64,000 bases of DNA from Planococcus lenghuensis (GCF_001999905.1 NZ_CP019640.1:3142001-3206000), one strand, 5' to 3'. Shown: positions 33,171 to 41,580, counted from the stretch's first letter. Translations and numbers: made by a program. The notes: generated by a model not told the origin, from the letters alone.

Positions 33171-34636
33171 TAGTCATCCCTCCTTTCCTGTTTAAACACC
33201 CATGTATCCTTGCTGCCGCCGCCCTGTGAGGAATTGACGACGAGCGATCCTTTTTTAAGCGCTACGCGTGACAGTCCGCCCGGCAGCACATGGGATTTCT
33301 TGCCCCGCATCACAAAGACGCGAAGGTCCACGTGAGCCGGGTAAAATTCTTCCCCTTGATAAGCAGGCGCTCTTGACAGCTTCAGTGTCGGCTGCGCAAT
33401 GTACTGGTTCGGCTGCTCGATGATTTTTTGTCGGAACGTTTCAATCAGCTCTTTTGAGGCATGCGGGCCGATCAGCATATCATATCCTCCGGAGGCACCT
33501 ACATTTTTCACGACCAATTCCTCCAGGTGTTCCAGTACGTATTCCCGTTCATCTTCGCGGTCAAGCATATACGTCTTGACGTTGGCGATGATCGGTTCTT
33601 CCTTCAGATAATAGCGGATCATTTCCGGAACGTAAGCATAAATCGCTTTATCATCCGCGACTCCGTTCCCGACTCCATTCAAAATGGCGACATTCCCCTG
33701 CCTGTAGGCGCCCATCAGACCGGCGACGCCAAGTTCGGAATCTTCCCGAAACGCTTCAGGATCCAGGAAATCATCATCAATTCTGCGGTAAATGATATCC
33801 ACTCGCTTCAGACCTCGGGTTGATTTCATATAGACAACGTTATCTTTAACGATCAAATCCCGTCCTTCGACCAGTTGCATCCCCATCTGCTGGGCAAGAA
33901 AGACGTGATCATAGTAAGCGGAATTATAAGTCCCCGGCGTCAGAAGGACTGCGAACGGCTTTTTGTTTTTTCCGCCGGGCGCTGTTGCCGGCGCGTGATC
34001 AAGCACCGCTTCGTGCAGGTAAGAAAGCTGATGTTCAAGCGTCTGGATCCTGTATTTGCCGAACAGTTCCGGATAGATCTGCCGCATCACATATCGGTTC
34101 TGGTATACATAGGACATACCGGAAGGGTTGCGGAGATTGTCTTCCAGCACATGATATTTACCGTGCTCATCCCGGATTAAATCCACACCGGCCAAGAAAA
34201 TATGATTATTGAGCGGGATATCAATCCCTTGAACCTGCTTGGCGTAGTAATACGGATTGTTCTCGATCAGATGCCGGGGAATCACGCCATCATTCAGAAT
34301 CTGCTGCTCTTTATAAACATCATCCAGGAATAGATTCAGCGCCTCCACCCGCTGCACCATTCCCTTTTCAATGATTTCCCACTCTTCCGGCGGAATAATA
34401 ATCGGCACGAAGTCAAATGGCATTGTCCGTTCCGTGCTGCCGCTTTCCTCATTGTATACAGTGAATGTAATTCCTTGTCTTAAAAAAGACAGCTGCGCAG
34501 TGATATGCTTTTCCCTCAGTTCCTCCTCGGAAAACTGCTCCAGCAAATCACGGAATTTCCGGTAATGCCGTTTAGGTGTTCCATCTGCATCGAACATTTC
34601 ATCAAAAAACGGTTCAATCGAATATGAATCGAACAT
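33170..34636 (-). CDS. Circularly permuted ATP-grasp type 2 protein
   Basis: The product of about 488 residues matches the CP_ATPgrasp_2 family: PFDFVPIIIPPEEWEIIEKG, QRVEALNLFLDDVY, FLAGVDLIRDEHGKYHVLED, NPSGMSYVYQNR, and DVVYRRIDDDFLDP-like VDIIYRRIDDDFLDPE. Members are predicted carboxylate-amine ligases. With the downstream alpha-E/transglutaminase it forms a two-gene operon. ATG 34636 is seven bases from AAAGGGG; ATG 34642 is too close. Biochemical function is not established. Confidence 0.9.
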   Translation of the reverse strand: MFDSYSIEPFFDEMFDADGTPKRHYRKFRDLLEQFSEEELREKHITAQLSFLRQGITFTVYNEESGSTERTMPFDFVPIIIPPEEWEIIEKGMVQRVEALNLFLDDVYKEQQILNDGVIPRHLIENNPYYYAKQVQGIDIPLNNHIFLAGVDLIRDEHGKYHVLEDNLRNPSGMSYVYQNRYVMRQIYPELFGKYRIQTLEHQLSYLHEAVLDHAPATAPGGKNKKPFAVLLTPGTYNSAYYDHVFLAQQMGMQLVEGRDLIVKDNVVYMKSTRGLKRVDIIYRRIDDDFLDPEAFREDSELGVAGLMGAYRQGNVAILNGVGNGVADDKAIYAYVPEMIRYYLKEEPIIANVKTYMLDREDEREYVLEHLEELVVKNVGASGGYDMLIGPHASKELIETFRQKIIEQPNQYIAQPTLKLSRAPAYQGEEFYPAHVDLRVFVMRGKKSHVLPGGLSRVALKKGSLVVNSSQGGGSKDTWVFKQERRDD

Positions 34637-34680
34637 AAACATTCCCCTTTCGTAAAATTCTGAAAAACGTATGTAATAAA

Positions 34681-34714
34681 AAAGCTAAGGTCCGTCGCTA
34701 CGGACAATAGCTTT
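34681..34714 (-). terminator. Terminator after the 180-residue hypothetical gene
   Basis: AAAGCTA(A)GGTCCGT pairs with ACGGAC(AA)TAGCTTT, followed on the minus strand by TTTTTTATT. Confidence 0.85.
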
Positions 34715-34730
34715 CCTGCAAACTATTCCG

Positions 34731-35273
34731 TTATTTCTTTTCTTCTGAACTATTGAATGAAGTTGTATGCGGAGGCTCGAAATGGTTCACATTGCTTTCA
34801 GTGGAATCGGGTTTCACGGTTGTACCGTCCTGCCGTTCTGCTGTGCCTTCCCCTACACCCGTCGGCGCATTGCTCACTGAAGTGCCTGCCGGTACGCCAG
34901 CCGCTTTGCTGTTCGTAGTGCCTGTCCCTGGCGCTCCTCCGGGGGTCGGCGTGCCGGTTGGTGCACTGCCGGATATTCCTGTTGTGCCAGTTGAATTCGT
35001 CGTCTGCTGCTGTTTTTCGATGGCTTCCTTCGCTTTGTCGAGCGCCTTGCTCACTTGCGGCATCGCCTTATCAACCATGCCGCCGGACTTTTTGTTCAGT
35101 GTATCAAGCCCTTTTTGCAGCGTGTCTTTCATGTTGCCCTGCCCGGCGCTTCCTGTGCTGCTTGACGTTGAGCCCGTCTTCTTCTTCTTCGACGCCATTG
35201 AACCGATCAGTGCGCCCGCTCCAAGCAGTGCCAATTTGCCGAATTTGCCTCCAGATCTTCTTTTGGCCACCAT
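34731..35273 (-). CDS. Hypothetical low-complexity protein, 180 residues
   Basis: The protein begins with a basic, glycine-rich stretch containing a short hydrophobic patch (KLALLGAGALIGSMASKKKK), then a helical KALDKAKEAIEKQQQ segment, and ends in a long disordered tail rich in T, G, P and S. I recognise no family. The short hydrophobic patch is too small for a certain membrane anchor. A surface or envelope role is possible because of composition. ATG 35273 follows AAAGGAGAGG and its own terminator follows the stop, so it is a real monocistronic gene. Confidence 0.65.
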   Translation of the reverse strand: MVAKRRSGGKFGKLALLGAGALIGSMASKKKKTGSTSSSTGSAGQGNMKDTLQKGLDTLNKKSGGMVDKAMPQVSKALDKAKEAIEKQQQTTNSTGTTGISGSAPTGTPTPGGAPGTGTTNSKAAGVPAGTSVSNAPTGVGEGTAERQDGTTVKPDSTESNVNHFEPPHTTSFNSSEEKK

Positions 35274-35457
35274 AACCCTCTCCTTTTCTAATAAAAAGCA
35301 TTATTAATCTATTATAGACTAAATACTCAGTATTTAAACATATCGAAGGTGAATGGACAGTTTATTATTCAAAATTGAAAGTTTCTGCACACCTGGTACA
35401 TCGGCAATTTCACTCGTAACTTTTCTTATTCTCATTTTTTTCCGGGATAGTAAAAAA

Positions 35458-35496
35458 GAATGAGGATTCCTGCATCGCCTGCCGGATTCCTCATTC
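35458..35496 (-). terminator. Terminator overlapping the HD-GYP stop codon
   Basis: On the minus strand GAATGAGGAATCC pairs with GGAATCCTCATTC, followed by TTTTTTAC. The TGA stop is within the stem. Confidence 0.88.
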
Positions 35497-36405
35497 CTGC
35501 TGTGTCAGTTTCCCTTCTTCTTTCAGTACTTCCATAAAAGCTGCCACCACTTCAGGGTCATACATAATCCCACTGAGTCGCTGGATCTCATCGACAGCCG
35601 TCATGACAGAAAATGCTTTCCGGTATGCCCGGTCTTCGGTCATTGCATCAAACGTATCGCATACCCCGATGATCTTAGCTTCCGTCAGAATCTCTTCACC
35701 CTTCAGTCTGAATGGATACCCGGAACCATTCACCCGCTCATGATGCTGTTCGATAATCGGAGCAATATGGGCATAAGCCGTCTTCCGGACCATGTCCGCC
35801 CCGTCCACCGGATGCTTTTTCAGCCCGTCGAACTCTTCATCCGTCAGCTTCCCTACTTTATTCAATACTTCTTCAGGGACGTTGATCTTGCCGATATCGT
35901 GGAGGACAGCAGCGATCATAAGATTTCGAATTTTCTCTTTATTATGTTGCATTTTAGTTGCAGTTTTTACTGCATAATTAGCCACACGAGTACTGTGATT
36001 AAATGTATAACGATCTTTCTGCTCGACCTGTTCACCGACTTTTCGCAGTTCAGCCATCTCTTTGCTTACGAGATGGAAAAGCGGCGTTGATGTAACGACG
36101 AGTACACTAACTTCTGTTTTCACTTGAAATTGCACAATCTCAGATAACCCTTGTGCACTGAAAAAGTCCCCAGCATTCAATTCAATAGTTTCTCCGTCTA
36201 CAACCCCTTGAATAACTCCACTGATAATATAATAAAACTCGACTGAGTCAAGATCATCGCCAGGAAACAGAGCTAACTGTTTTCCTTCAGCTGACGTTAG
36301 TTTCGTCACTTCTATTCCATCTCCATGGCCTAATAATGACACAGACGCAGCACCTTGCTTTACTGTCTCGAGATAGGAATTTTTTAAAAAAGAAAAGCCC
36401 TTCAA
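35491..36405 (-). CDS. Cupin plus HD-GYP domain phosphohydrolase
   Basis: The 304-residue protein has an N-terminal cupin-like sensor (FYYIISGVIQGVVDGE, LNAGDFFSAQGLSE) and a C-terminal HD-GYP domain: FNHSTRVANY, VLHDIGK, KKHPVDGADMV, HHERVNGSGYPF and CDTFDAMTEDRAYR. The usual Asp in HHExxDGxGYP is Asn here; metal ligands are otherwise intact. HD-GYP enzymes degrade cyclic di-GMP or related nucleotides. Start is TTG 36405 behind AAGGGGTG. It is preceded by the small peptide gene with no clear terminator between, so they are probably co-transcribed. Confidence 0.88.
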   Translation of the reverse strand: MKGFSFLKNSYLETVKQGAASVSLLGHGDGIEVTKLTSAEGKQLALFPGDDLDSVEFYYIISGVIQGVVDGETIELNAGDFFSAQGLSEIVQFQVKTEVSVLVVTSTPLFHLVSKEMAELRKVGEQVEQKDRYTFNHSTRVANYAVKTATKMQHNKEKIRNLMIAAVLHDIGKINVPEEVLNKVGKLTDEEFDGLKKHPVDGADMVRKTAYAHIAPIIEQHHERVNGSGYPFRLKGEEILTEAKIIGVCDTFDAMTEDRAYRKAFSVMTAVDEIQRLSGIMYDPEVVAAFMEVLKEEGKLTQQE

Positions 36406-36488
36406 GAGCTACACCCCTTACAGAAAAATTAACGAAAATTCCTCTAAAGAATATATTACTCTATCGGGCTTTTCTTCTCAATACAGTT

Positions 36489-36617
36489 TTACCAGCCAAT
36501 CGGAATAAGTGGCGCACTTACCGGTCCGCTTGTTGCAGGTGCTGCCATTGCAGACGTGCCGAACAAGCCCATAACTACAGTTGATAGAACAAGAACTTTT
36601 AAAGTCTTTTTAATCAT
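36489..36617 (-). CDS. Small secreted peptide precursor, 42 residues
   Basis: The frame starts at ATG 36617 behind AGGAGAG and reads MIKKTLKVLVLSTVVMGLFG, followed by TSAMA, a classical signal peptide with cleavage site AMA. The predicted mature peptide is 17 residues, APATSGPVSAPLIPIGW: no cysteine, no charge, proline-rich, with a C-terminal tryptophan. A well-spaced SigA promoter lies directly upstream. I recognise no family. A signalling or surface role is possible but not shown. Confidence 0.75.
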   Translation of the reverse strand: MIKKTLKVLVLSTVVMGLFGTSAMAAPATSGPVSAPLIPIGW

Positions 36618-36655
36618 AGCAATCTCTCCTATCCTATTAGGTGTGAAACATTTCC

Positions 36656-36684
36656 AGTATAATTGAATCATTTTAAAAGAACAA
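36656..36684 (-). promoter_or_regulatory. SigA-type promoter of the peptide/HD-GYP unit
   Basis: TTGTTC (36679-36684) and TATACT (36656-36661) with 17 bases between them. A small inverted repeat, GAAATGTTTC, lies just downstream near the expected transcription start. Confidence 0.8.
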
Positions 36685-37379
36685 TAGTTTTCAAAAAATT
36701 CGTTTTTACTTATTTTATATTTCGTAATTTTAAATAATTAACCAATACTTTAGATATAAAATTACTACCACATCAACGTTCATCAAACTTATTTGAATAT
36801 ACCTCTAGGTCTGTAGACTTTAGGTTTTTAAACTATATTAATGGGCTTATTGCCATAACTCCTTCTCTTCATATATAGAAAACCTTTTCACTGGTCGGCA
36901 GCTTTTCCGTATAACTCTTCGACGTTGATTCGCGTTTCTCCCAACATGCACAGCTTTTTATCTTGTATGAAAGAATGTTCTGCTCCTGTGCCAACTGTTT
37001 CTAAGCCTGACGATAGAAAGCAGGATGATTGAATTCCTTATCTTGGCTGTTCGTTTTCGATATAAAGACCATCCACTGCAAAGTCTAGGCCCATGTTTTT
37101 GGCCCTCTGCTTCTTCTAATCATTATTTACGCAACCTGCTTACCTATTAAAAGACCACATCAGCTTTTCTCCAATTATTTCCCTATTTAATTAATAATTT
37201 GGATAATTTTATTGTTAATTCAACCGTTTATAAAGTCTAATTACCTATATACCATAGTATTTATGGTTCACATGTTGCGATTTACTTTTTTTCATAATGT
37301 TTTTGTAGCTTTTTTCCAAACTGCGATATATATTGTAATAGTTAGAAAATTGGACATCAATTTCAGGGAGGAATCTTGT
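36685..37379. other. AT-rich intergenic stretch of about 700 bases with a possible TnpB relic
   Basis: No intact gene is visible. On the minus strand at 37038-37118 a short open stretch reads KKQRAKNMGLDFAVDGLY then IENEQPR and stops. It resembles the first RuvC block of another TnpB subgroup (of the form MGLDFAMDGLY). No more of the gene could be followed. At 37303-37332 there is a possible promoter for the downstream protease (TTGTAG, 18 bases, TATATA). Confidence 0.45.
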
Positions 37380-39770
37380 TTGAACAAGAAATTACTCACA
37401 ACCACAGCAATCGCTGCAACAGTAGGATTTAGCAGCTTTTCCGTCGGTGGTTACTCATCCGTACCAACTGCACAGGCAGAAGAAAAATTAACAGAGTTCC
37501 AAGCAACTCAAGGCGGATCACCAGTTGATATCGGTCTTGCTAATGACGAAAAGCTCATTGAGATGCTGAAAAAGGATGGACGCATTGCTGAAAATGCAAG
37601 TCCTGCAGAAGCACAGAAAGTCCTGAATGCCTTCCTCGCTAAGAAAGAAAAAGCGAACAAAGTAGCAAATAAGGAAGCCTTGGCCAAGAATGGTGCCAAC
37701 CAGCTGCAAGATAAAAATAGTAAGAATGGTGTCTTAAACGGCAAGGGGAATAAGCTTGGCCAAGCGAAAAAAAATCAAGTAGATTCAGTTAATCTAGAAA
37801 ACTTTGATGGCGAAGTACGAGAAGATAAAGTTCTTGTCTTAGCAATTGACTTTCCTGACTACCGAGCCAGCTCAATTACAAAAGAAGAAACAGACATGTT
37901 TTATGAAAACTACCCAATCAGTCATTTTCAGGACATGGTGTTTGGTGAAGATGGTTATGCCGGTCCCAATGGTGAAGATTTCGTCTCCATGAAGGAATAC
38001 TACGAACAGCAGTCAGGCGGAAGCTACACAGTTGATGGTGAAGTAGCCGGCTGGTATACAGCAGAACACAATGCCGCTTATTATGGCGCTAACGTTCCTG
38101 CTCCTGATGGAAATGACGCCAATGCAGCTTTGTTAGTTTATGAAGCATTGAAAGCAGCTGCACAAGATCCAGCAATTGATCTTTCAGAGTACGACGAGTG
38201 GGATCGTGACGATTATGATGGTGATGGCGTGTATGCTGAACCTGATGGTATCATTGACCACCTCATGGTCATCCATGCAGGTGTCGGTGAAGAAGCGGGT
38301 GGAGGATTTCTCGGCGACGATGCAATTTGGTCCCACCGCTCGAGCCTTGGACTGGTTGCGGTACCTGGCGCCAAATCGAACAGTGACCGTTTTGGTGGTT
38401 TGTTAGGAGCAGCAGATTACACTATCGAACCTGAAGATGGAGCGGCTGGCGTATTCGCTCATGAATACGGCCATGACCTTGGCCTACCGGATGAATATGA
38501 CACAATCTACTCTGGTGCAGGTGAAGCCGTTTCTTATTGGTCTCTTATGTCCAGTGGCAGCTGGGCAGGCGATATTCCTGGAACTGAGCCTCCTGGGATG
38601 AGTCCATATGCAAAAGAGATGCTCCAGACAATACATGGAGGCAACTGGCTGAGCGGAATTACGCTCAGTGCAGCAGAAATCACAACAAAAGGAACAGACA
38701 TTCTGTTGGATGAAGCTGTTACAAAAGGAACCAATAACGATGCCGTGCGCATTGATCTCCCACAGAAATTGAATGTCCTGAATACACCTGCAGCCGGTGA
38801 ATTCGAGTATTATGGCGGTAAAGGTGACGAGATTGACCATAGCATGGTTACTTCTACAATCGATCTGACCAACGCAACTGAAGCGTCTCTTACATTTGAC
38901 ACCTGGTACAACATCGAAGAAGATTGGGACTTCGCGATGGTACAAGTTTCCGCTGACGGAGGTCAAACTTGGACTTCACTCTCTAATGAGAACACAGTAA
39001 GTGAAATTCATCCACAGGGATACTCTACAATCAAGGAAAACATTCCAGGATTCACTGGTTCCAGCAATGGATGGGTTAACGAAACCTTCAACCTGAATGA
39101 TTATGCCGGTCAAGAAATCCAAGTTCAGTTCCGTTACATGACAGACTGGGCTACGAACATGGATGGATTTTTCGTGGATAACGTCACAGTCACCGCTGAC
39201 GGCGCTGAAGTCCTTTTTGATGGCGCAGAAACAGACAGCCAGTTTACTTTCGATGGTTTCAAAAAACATGATGGAACATACTATACTGATCAGTACTACC
39301 TGCTTGAATGGCGATCTCATAATGGCGTGGATGAAGGACTTTCTCATATCCGCCGCGGGGCCAGCCTTATGAGCTTTGACGACGGACTTGTTGTCTGGTA
39401 CGTAGACGAAGCTTATGATAATAACTGGACAGGTCTTCACCCTGGAGATGGCTTCCTCGGTGTAGTCGATGCGGACCAGCACACGAACTTCTGGAGCAAT
39501 GGTGAAGTTGCTTCCACTCGTTATCAGGTTCACGATGCAGCGTTCAGCTTGGAGAAATCCGACAAAATGCTCCTGGATTATTCAGCTATCAACGGAACCA
39601 CACTGAAGGATTACTTCACACAGCGCAATCCATTGTTCGACGACAGTGCTGATTACAGCAATGCCGGCCTTGTAGATGCAGGACGCAATGTACCAGAATA
39701 CGGTCTGAAGTTCCGCGTCACTGGCCAGAGCGCTGATGGCACTGTAGGTAAAGTAACAGTTTTCAAGTAA
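37380..39770 (+). CDS. Immune inhibitor A-type M6 metalloprotease
   Basis: The secreted protein of about 796 residues has a signal peptide ending PTAQAEE, an inhibitory-type propeptide rich in K, N and A, and a peptidase M6 domain with zinc motif VFAHEYGHDLGLPDEYD and a Met-turn-like SLMSSGSWAG. The C-terminal half contains a MAM/jelly-roll-like segment (WNIEEDWDFAMVQVSADGG region, in parts DTWYNIEEDWDFAMVQVS) and a calcium-binding-like DRDDYDGDGVY loop. Start is TTG 37380 behind GGGAGG; the longer frame upstream is hydrophobic but has no site. InhA proteases degrade antibacterial peptides and matrix proteins. Codon use is more AT-rich than the flanks, which may reflect acquisition. Confidence 0.93.
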   Translation: MNKKLLTTTAIAATVGFSSFSVGGYSSVPTAQAEEKLTEFQATQGGSPVDIGLANDEKLIEMLKKDGRIAENASPAEAQKVLNAFLAKKEKANKVANKEALAKNGANQLQDKNSKNGVLNGKGNKLGQAKKNQVDSVNLENFDGEVREDKVLVLAIDFPDYRASSITKEETDMFYENYPISHFQDMVFGEDGYAGPNGEDFVSMKEYYEQQSGGSYTVDGEVAGWYTAEHNAAYYGANVPAPDGNDANAALLVYEALKAAAQDPAIDLSEYDEWDRDDYDGDGVYAEPDGIIDHLMVIHAGVGEEAGGGFLGDDAIWSHRSSLGLVAVPGAKSNSDRFGGLLGAADYTIEPEDGAAGVFAHEYGHDLGLPDEYDTIYSGAGEAVSYWSLMSSGSWAGDIPGTEPPGMSPYAKEMLQTIHGGNWLSGITLSAAEITTKGTDILLDEAVTKGTNNDAVRIDLPQKLNVLNTPAAGEFEYYGGKGDEIDHSMVTSTIDLTNATEASLTFDTWYNIEEDWDFAMVQVSADGGQTWTSLSNENTVSEIHPQGYSTIKENIPGFTGSSNGWVNETFNLNDYAGQEIQVQFRYMTDWATNMDGFFVDNVTVTADGAEVLFDGAETDSQFTFDGFKKHDGTYYTDQYYLLEWRSHNGVDEGLSHIRRGASLMSFDDGLVVWYVDEAYDNNWTGLHPGDGFLGVVDADQHTNFWSNGEVASTRYQVHDAAFSLEKSDKMLLDYSAINGTTLKDYFTQRNPLFDDSADYSNAGLVDAGRNVPEYGLKFRVTGQSADGTVGKVTVFK

Positions 39771-39781
39771 GAGATTAAAAT

Positions 39782-39824
39782 AAAGCTGATTCAGAACCGG
39801 ATACCCGGTCTCTGAGTCAGCTTT
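39782..39824 (+). terminator. Terminator after the M6 protease gene
   Basis: AAAGCTGA(T)TCAGAACCGG pairs with CCGGTCTCTGAGTCAGCTTT, followed by TCTTTT. Confidence 0.88.
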
Positions 39825-39848
39825 TCTTTTGTTCTAAGGAAGTATGAA

Positions 39849-39953
39849 GCAAAACAGCGGAGACTCCTGCGGGACAGCGCCGTGCCGAAATCCACTCGGG
39901 CGCCATGCCCGAGTTAGTTCGGCGCAAGCCTGCGGAAAGCGTAGCTGTTTTGC
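39849..39953. repeat. Imperfect palindromic dispersed repeat, about 105 bp
   Basis: Outer arms GCAAAACAGC and GCTGTTTTGC are perfect complements. Inside are GCGCCG-CCGAA with TTCGGCGC and CTCGGGC with GCCCGAG. From memory the phrase AACAGCGGAGACTCCTGCGG is part of a repeat widespread between genes in Bacillaceae and Planococcaceae. It sits between two convergent genes. Confidence 0.75.
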
Positions 39954-40001
39954 GAAATACCATCAAAAAAGACACCCTCTCCCGAAGGTGCCTTCTCCTG
40001 C

Positions 40002-40787
40002 TTATATCTCCATATCCCAGCGTTCCTGCTGGGTCTTCTTCAGCTGCTCTTCTGTCGCTTCCGGATAAACCGTCCGGAATTTATGGTGATCCGCCGGAAT
40101 AACCTCGATCATTTTCGTGATCATCCCTTCCGGATCATACTCATCCTTCAGGCTCTCTTCCGCTTTCTCCATGCTCTTTGCCGGTGTGAAGTTCTTGTCT
40201 TCACTGTACCATTCCCATTTCTCTTCAGCTGCCCGACGGTTGAAACCTGTTTCAAAGGTACCGGGATTGATGGTCGCCACTTGAACCCCGAAATCCTTCA
40301 TTTCTTTCCGCAGCGTTTCAGCCATCGCTTCAATCGCATGCTTCGTTGCACTGTACGGTCCGACGAATTTTGAAGCAGCGATACCGGCCATCGAACTCGT
40401 GAATACAATTTTTCCGGATCCTTTTTTCACAAAATGCCGAATAGCTGCCTGAGCCGTCGCCAATGTGCCGAACACATTCACTTCAAACAGCGCCCGGAAC
40501 CGGTCCATCGGCACTTCTGCGAGCGGCCCTTCTTCATTGATGGCCGCGTTGGCCACGAATACATCAAAATCGTAGTCTTCAATCCTTGAGACATCCCGTG
40601 GATTCGTGACATCCAGCTTCAGGACTTCTAAATCCAGCCCTCGCTCGCCCGCTTCTCTGATCAAGTCTGTCTTCTGCGGGAGAATTTCCACGCCCGCAAT
40701 CACTTTATGTCCTTTTTCAGCAAGACCCAGTGCAGTTCCTTTGCCAAGTCCACTGCCTGCCCCTGTGATGAATATCGTTTTCGCCAT
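40002..40787 (-). CDS. Short-chain dehydrogenase/reductase
   Basis: The 261-residue protein has the SDR cofactor motif TGAGSGLGKG, the structural NAAI segment, the catalytic Ser in VFTSSMAG and YSATKHAIEA with the catalytic Tyr and Lys. The acidic residue after the second strand suggests NAD preference, but this is weak. Substrate unknown. The C-terminal extension of about 60 residues is longer than in minimal SDRs. It is monocistronic. Confidence 0.9.
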   Translation of the reverse strand: MAKTIFITGAGSGLGKGTALGLAEKGHKVIAGVEILPQKTDLIREAGERGLDLEVLKLDVTNPRDVSRIEDYDFDVFVANAAINEEGPLAEVPMDRFRALFEVNVFGTLATAQAAIRHFVKKGSGKIVFTSSMAGIAASKFVGPYSATKHAIEAMAETLRKEMKDFGVQVATINPGTFETGFNRRAAEEKWEWYSEDKNFTPAKSMEKAEESLKDEYDPEGMITKMIEVIPADHHKFRTVYPEATEEQLKKTQQERWDMEI

Positions 40788-41229
40788 TAACTTTCGCCTC
40801 CCAAATTTTCACTGATAGTCCTTATGTTCCCGGACTGCAGAAGCGTAAACGAAATCCAATCAAAACGGAGAGCCTATGGAGATCTTCGGATTAATCTCCG
40901 GCAACTGCGCGATAAAAGCGTTCTGGCCTTTTGGCGAAATTATAACCGTACCGCAAATCTCCTTGTTCCATTTCCAGCCGGTCCAGCGACAGCGCTGGAG
41001 ATGACAGCGGCAGGAGGAATATTGCGGCAACCCAATCTCCTCTCATAACGAGCGCACCTGTAAAGACGATTGCGGTGCGCCAAAAACCACTGCCAGCCAT
41101 CCTTTTTTTGATAAAAAAAACGATACTACCCTCTCCAACTTCTAAGCTAAACCACAGCAACTATTATTCGGGCAATCAAAAGACCTATCCGGCCGGCTGC
41201 TGCCGTCCAGATAGGTCTGTACATTCCAT
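40788..41229. other. Intergenic region of about 440 bases without a convincing gene
   Basis: A minus-strand frame at 40891-41160 could encode 89 residues (part: GFWRTAIVFTGALVMRGDWV), but it lacks a ribosome binding site and resembles no family I know. The only clear element is the terminator at 41181-41219. Confidence 0.5.
41181..41219 (-). terminator. Terminator after the XRE regulator gene
   Basis: AGACCTATC pairs with GATAGGTCT, with further GC pairs inside, followed by TTTTGATT on the minus strand. Confidence 0.82.
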
Positions 41230-41580
41230 TTATAGATTCCCGTAATTGCCCATGCGGCGTCTCACTTGGATGTATGAGGCCGCATCCGCTATTTCATCCT
41301 CATTCATCGGTCGGTTGTCGACAACGAACGTATAGCCACTCAGCCCTTGTTTGTTCTGCAGATCAAGTTTGACCTGGTCAGTCGAGCGATCAAGCAAATA
41401 ATCTGCCGAAACACCGAAAAAGTCTGCAATATTTGTGAGGTGGGTAACCGTGATCAATTTCTTTCCGCCTTCATATGCCCATACTGTACTTTTTGCAATG
41501 CCAAGTGCTTTTGCGAACTCCTCATCCGATAAGTTCCGCTCTTCACGAAGCGCTTTTATTTTCTTGCCGATAGATTCCAT
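41230..41580 (-). CDS. XRE-family transcriptional regulator
   Basis: The 116-residue protein has a Cro/CI-type helix-turn-helix (GKKIKALREERNLSDEEFAK, ALGIAKSTVWAYEGGKKLIT) over residues 5-60 and a short C-terminal tail (PMNEDEIADAASYIQVRR). This is similar in size and layout to ImmR and SinR/Rok-like Bacilli regulators. Nothing mobile is beside it. The AT-rich 267 bases upstream hold several T-rich runs but no operator I can define. Confidence 0.88.
   Translation of the reverse strand: MESIGKKIKALREERNLSDEEFAKALGIAKSTVWAYEGGKKLITVTHLTNIADFFGVSADYLLDRSTDQVKLDLQNKQGLSGYTFVVDNRPMNEDEIADAASYIQVRRRMGNYGNL

Noticed and set aside
37212-37379. 56-residue N-terminal extension of the M6 protease
   Set aside because: The extension is hydrophobic and lies before the signal peptide. 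The strong ribosome site GGGAGG supports TTG 37380.
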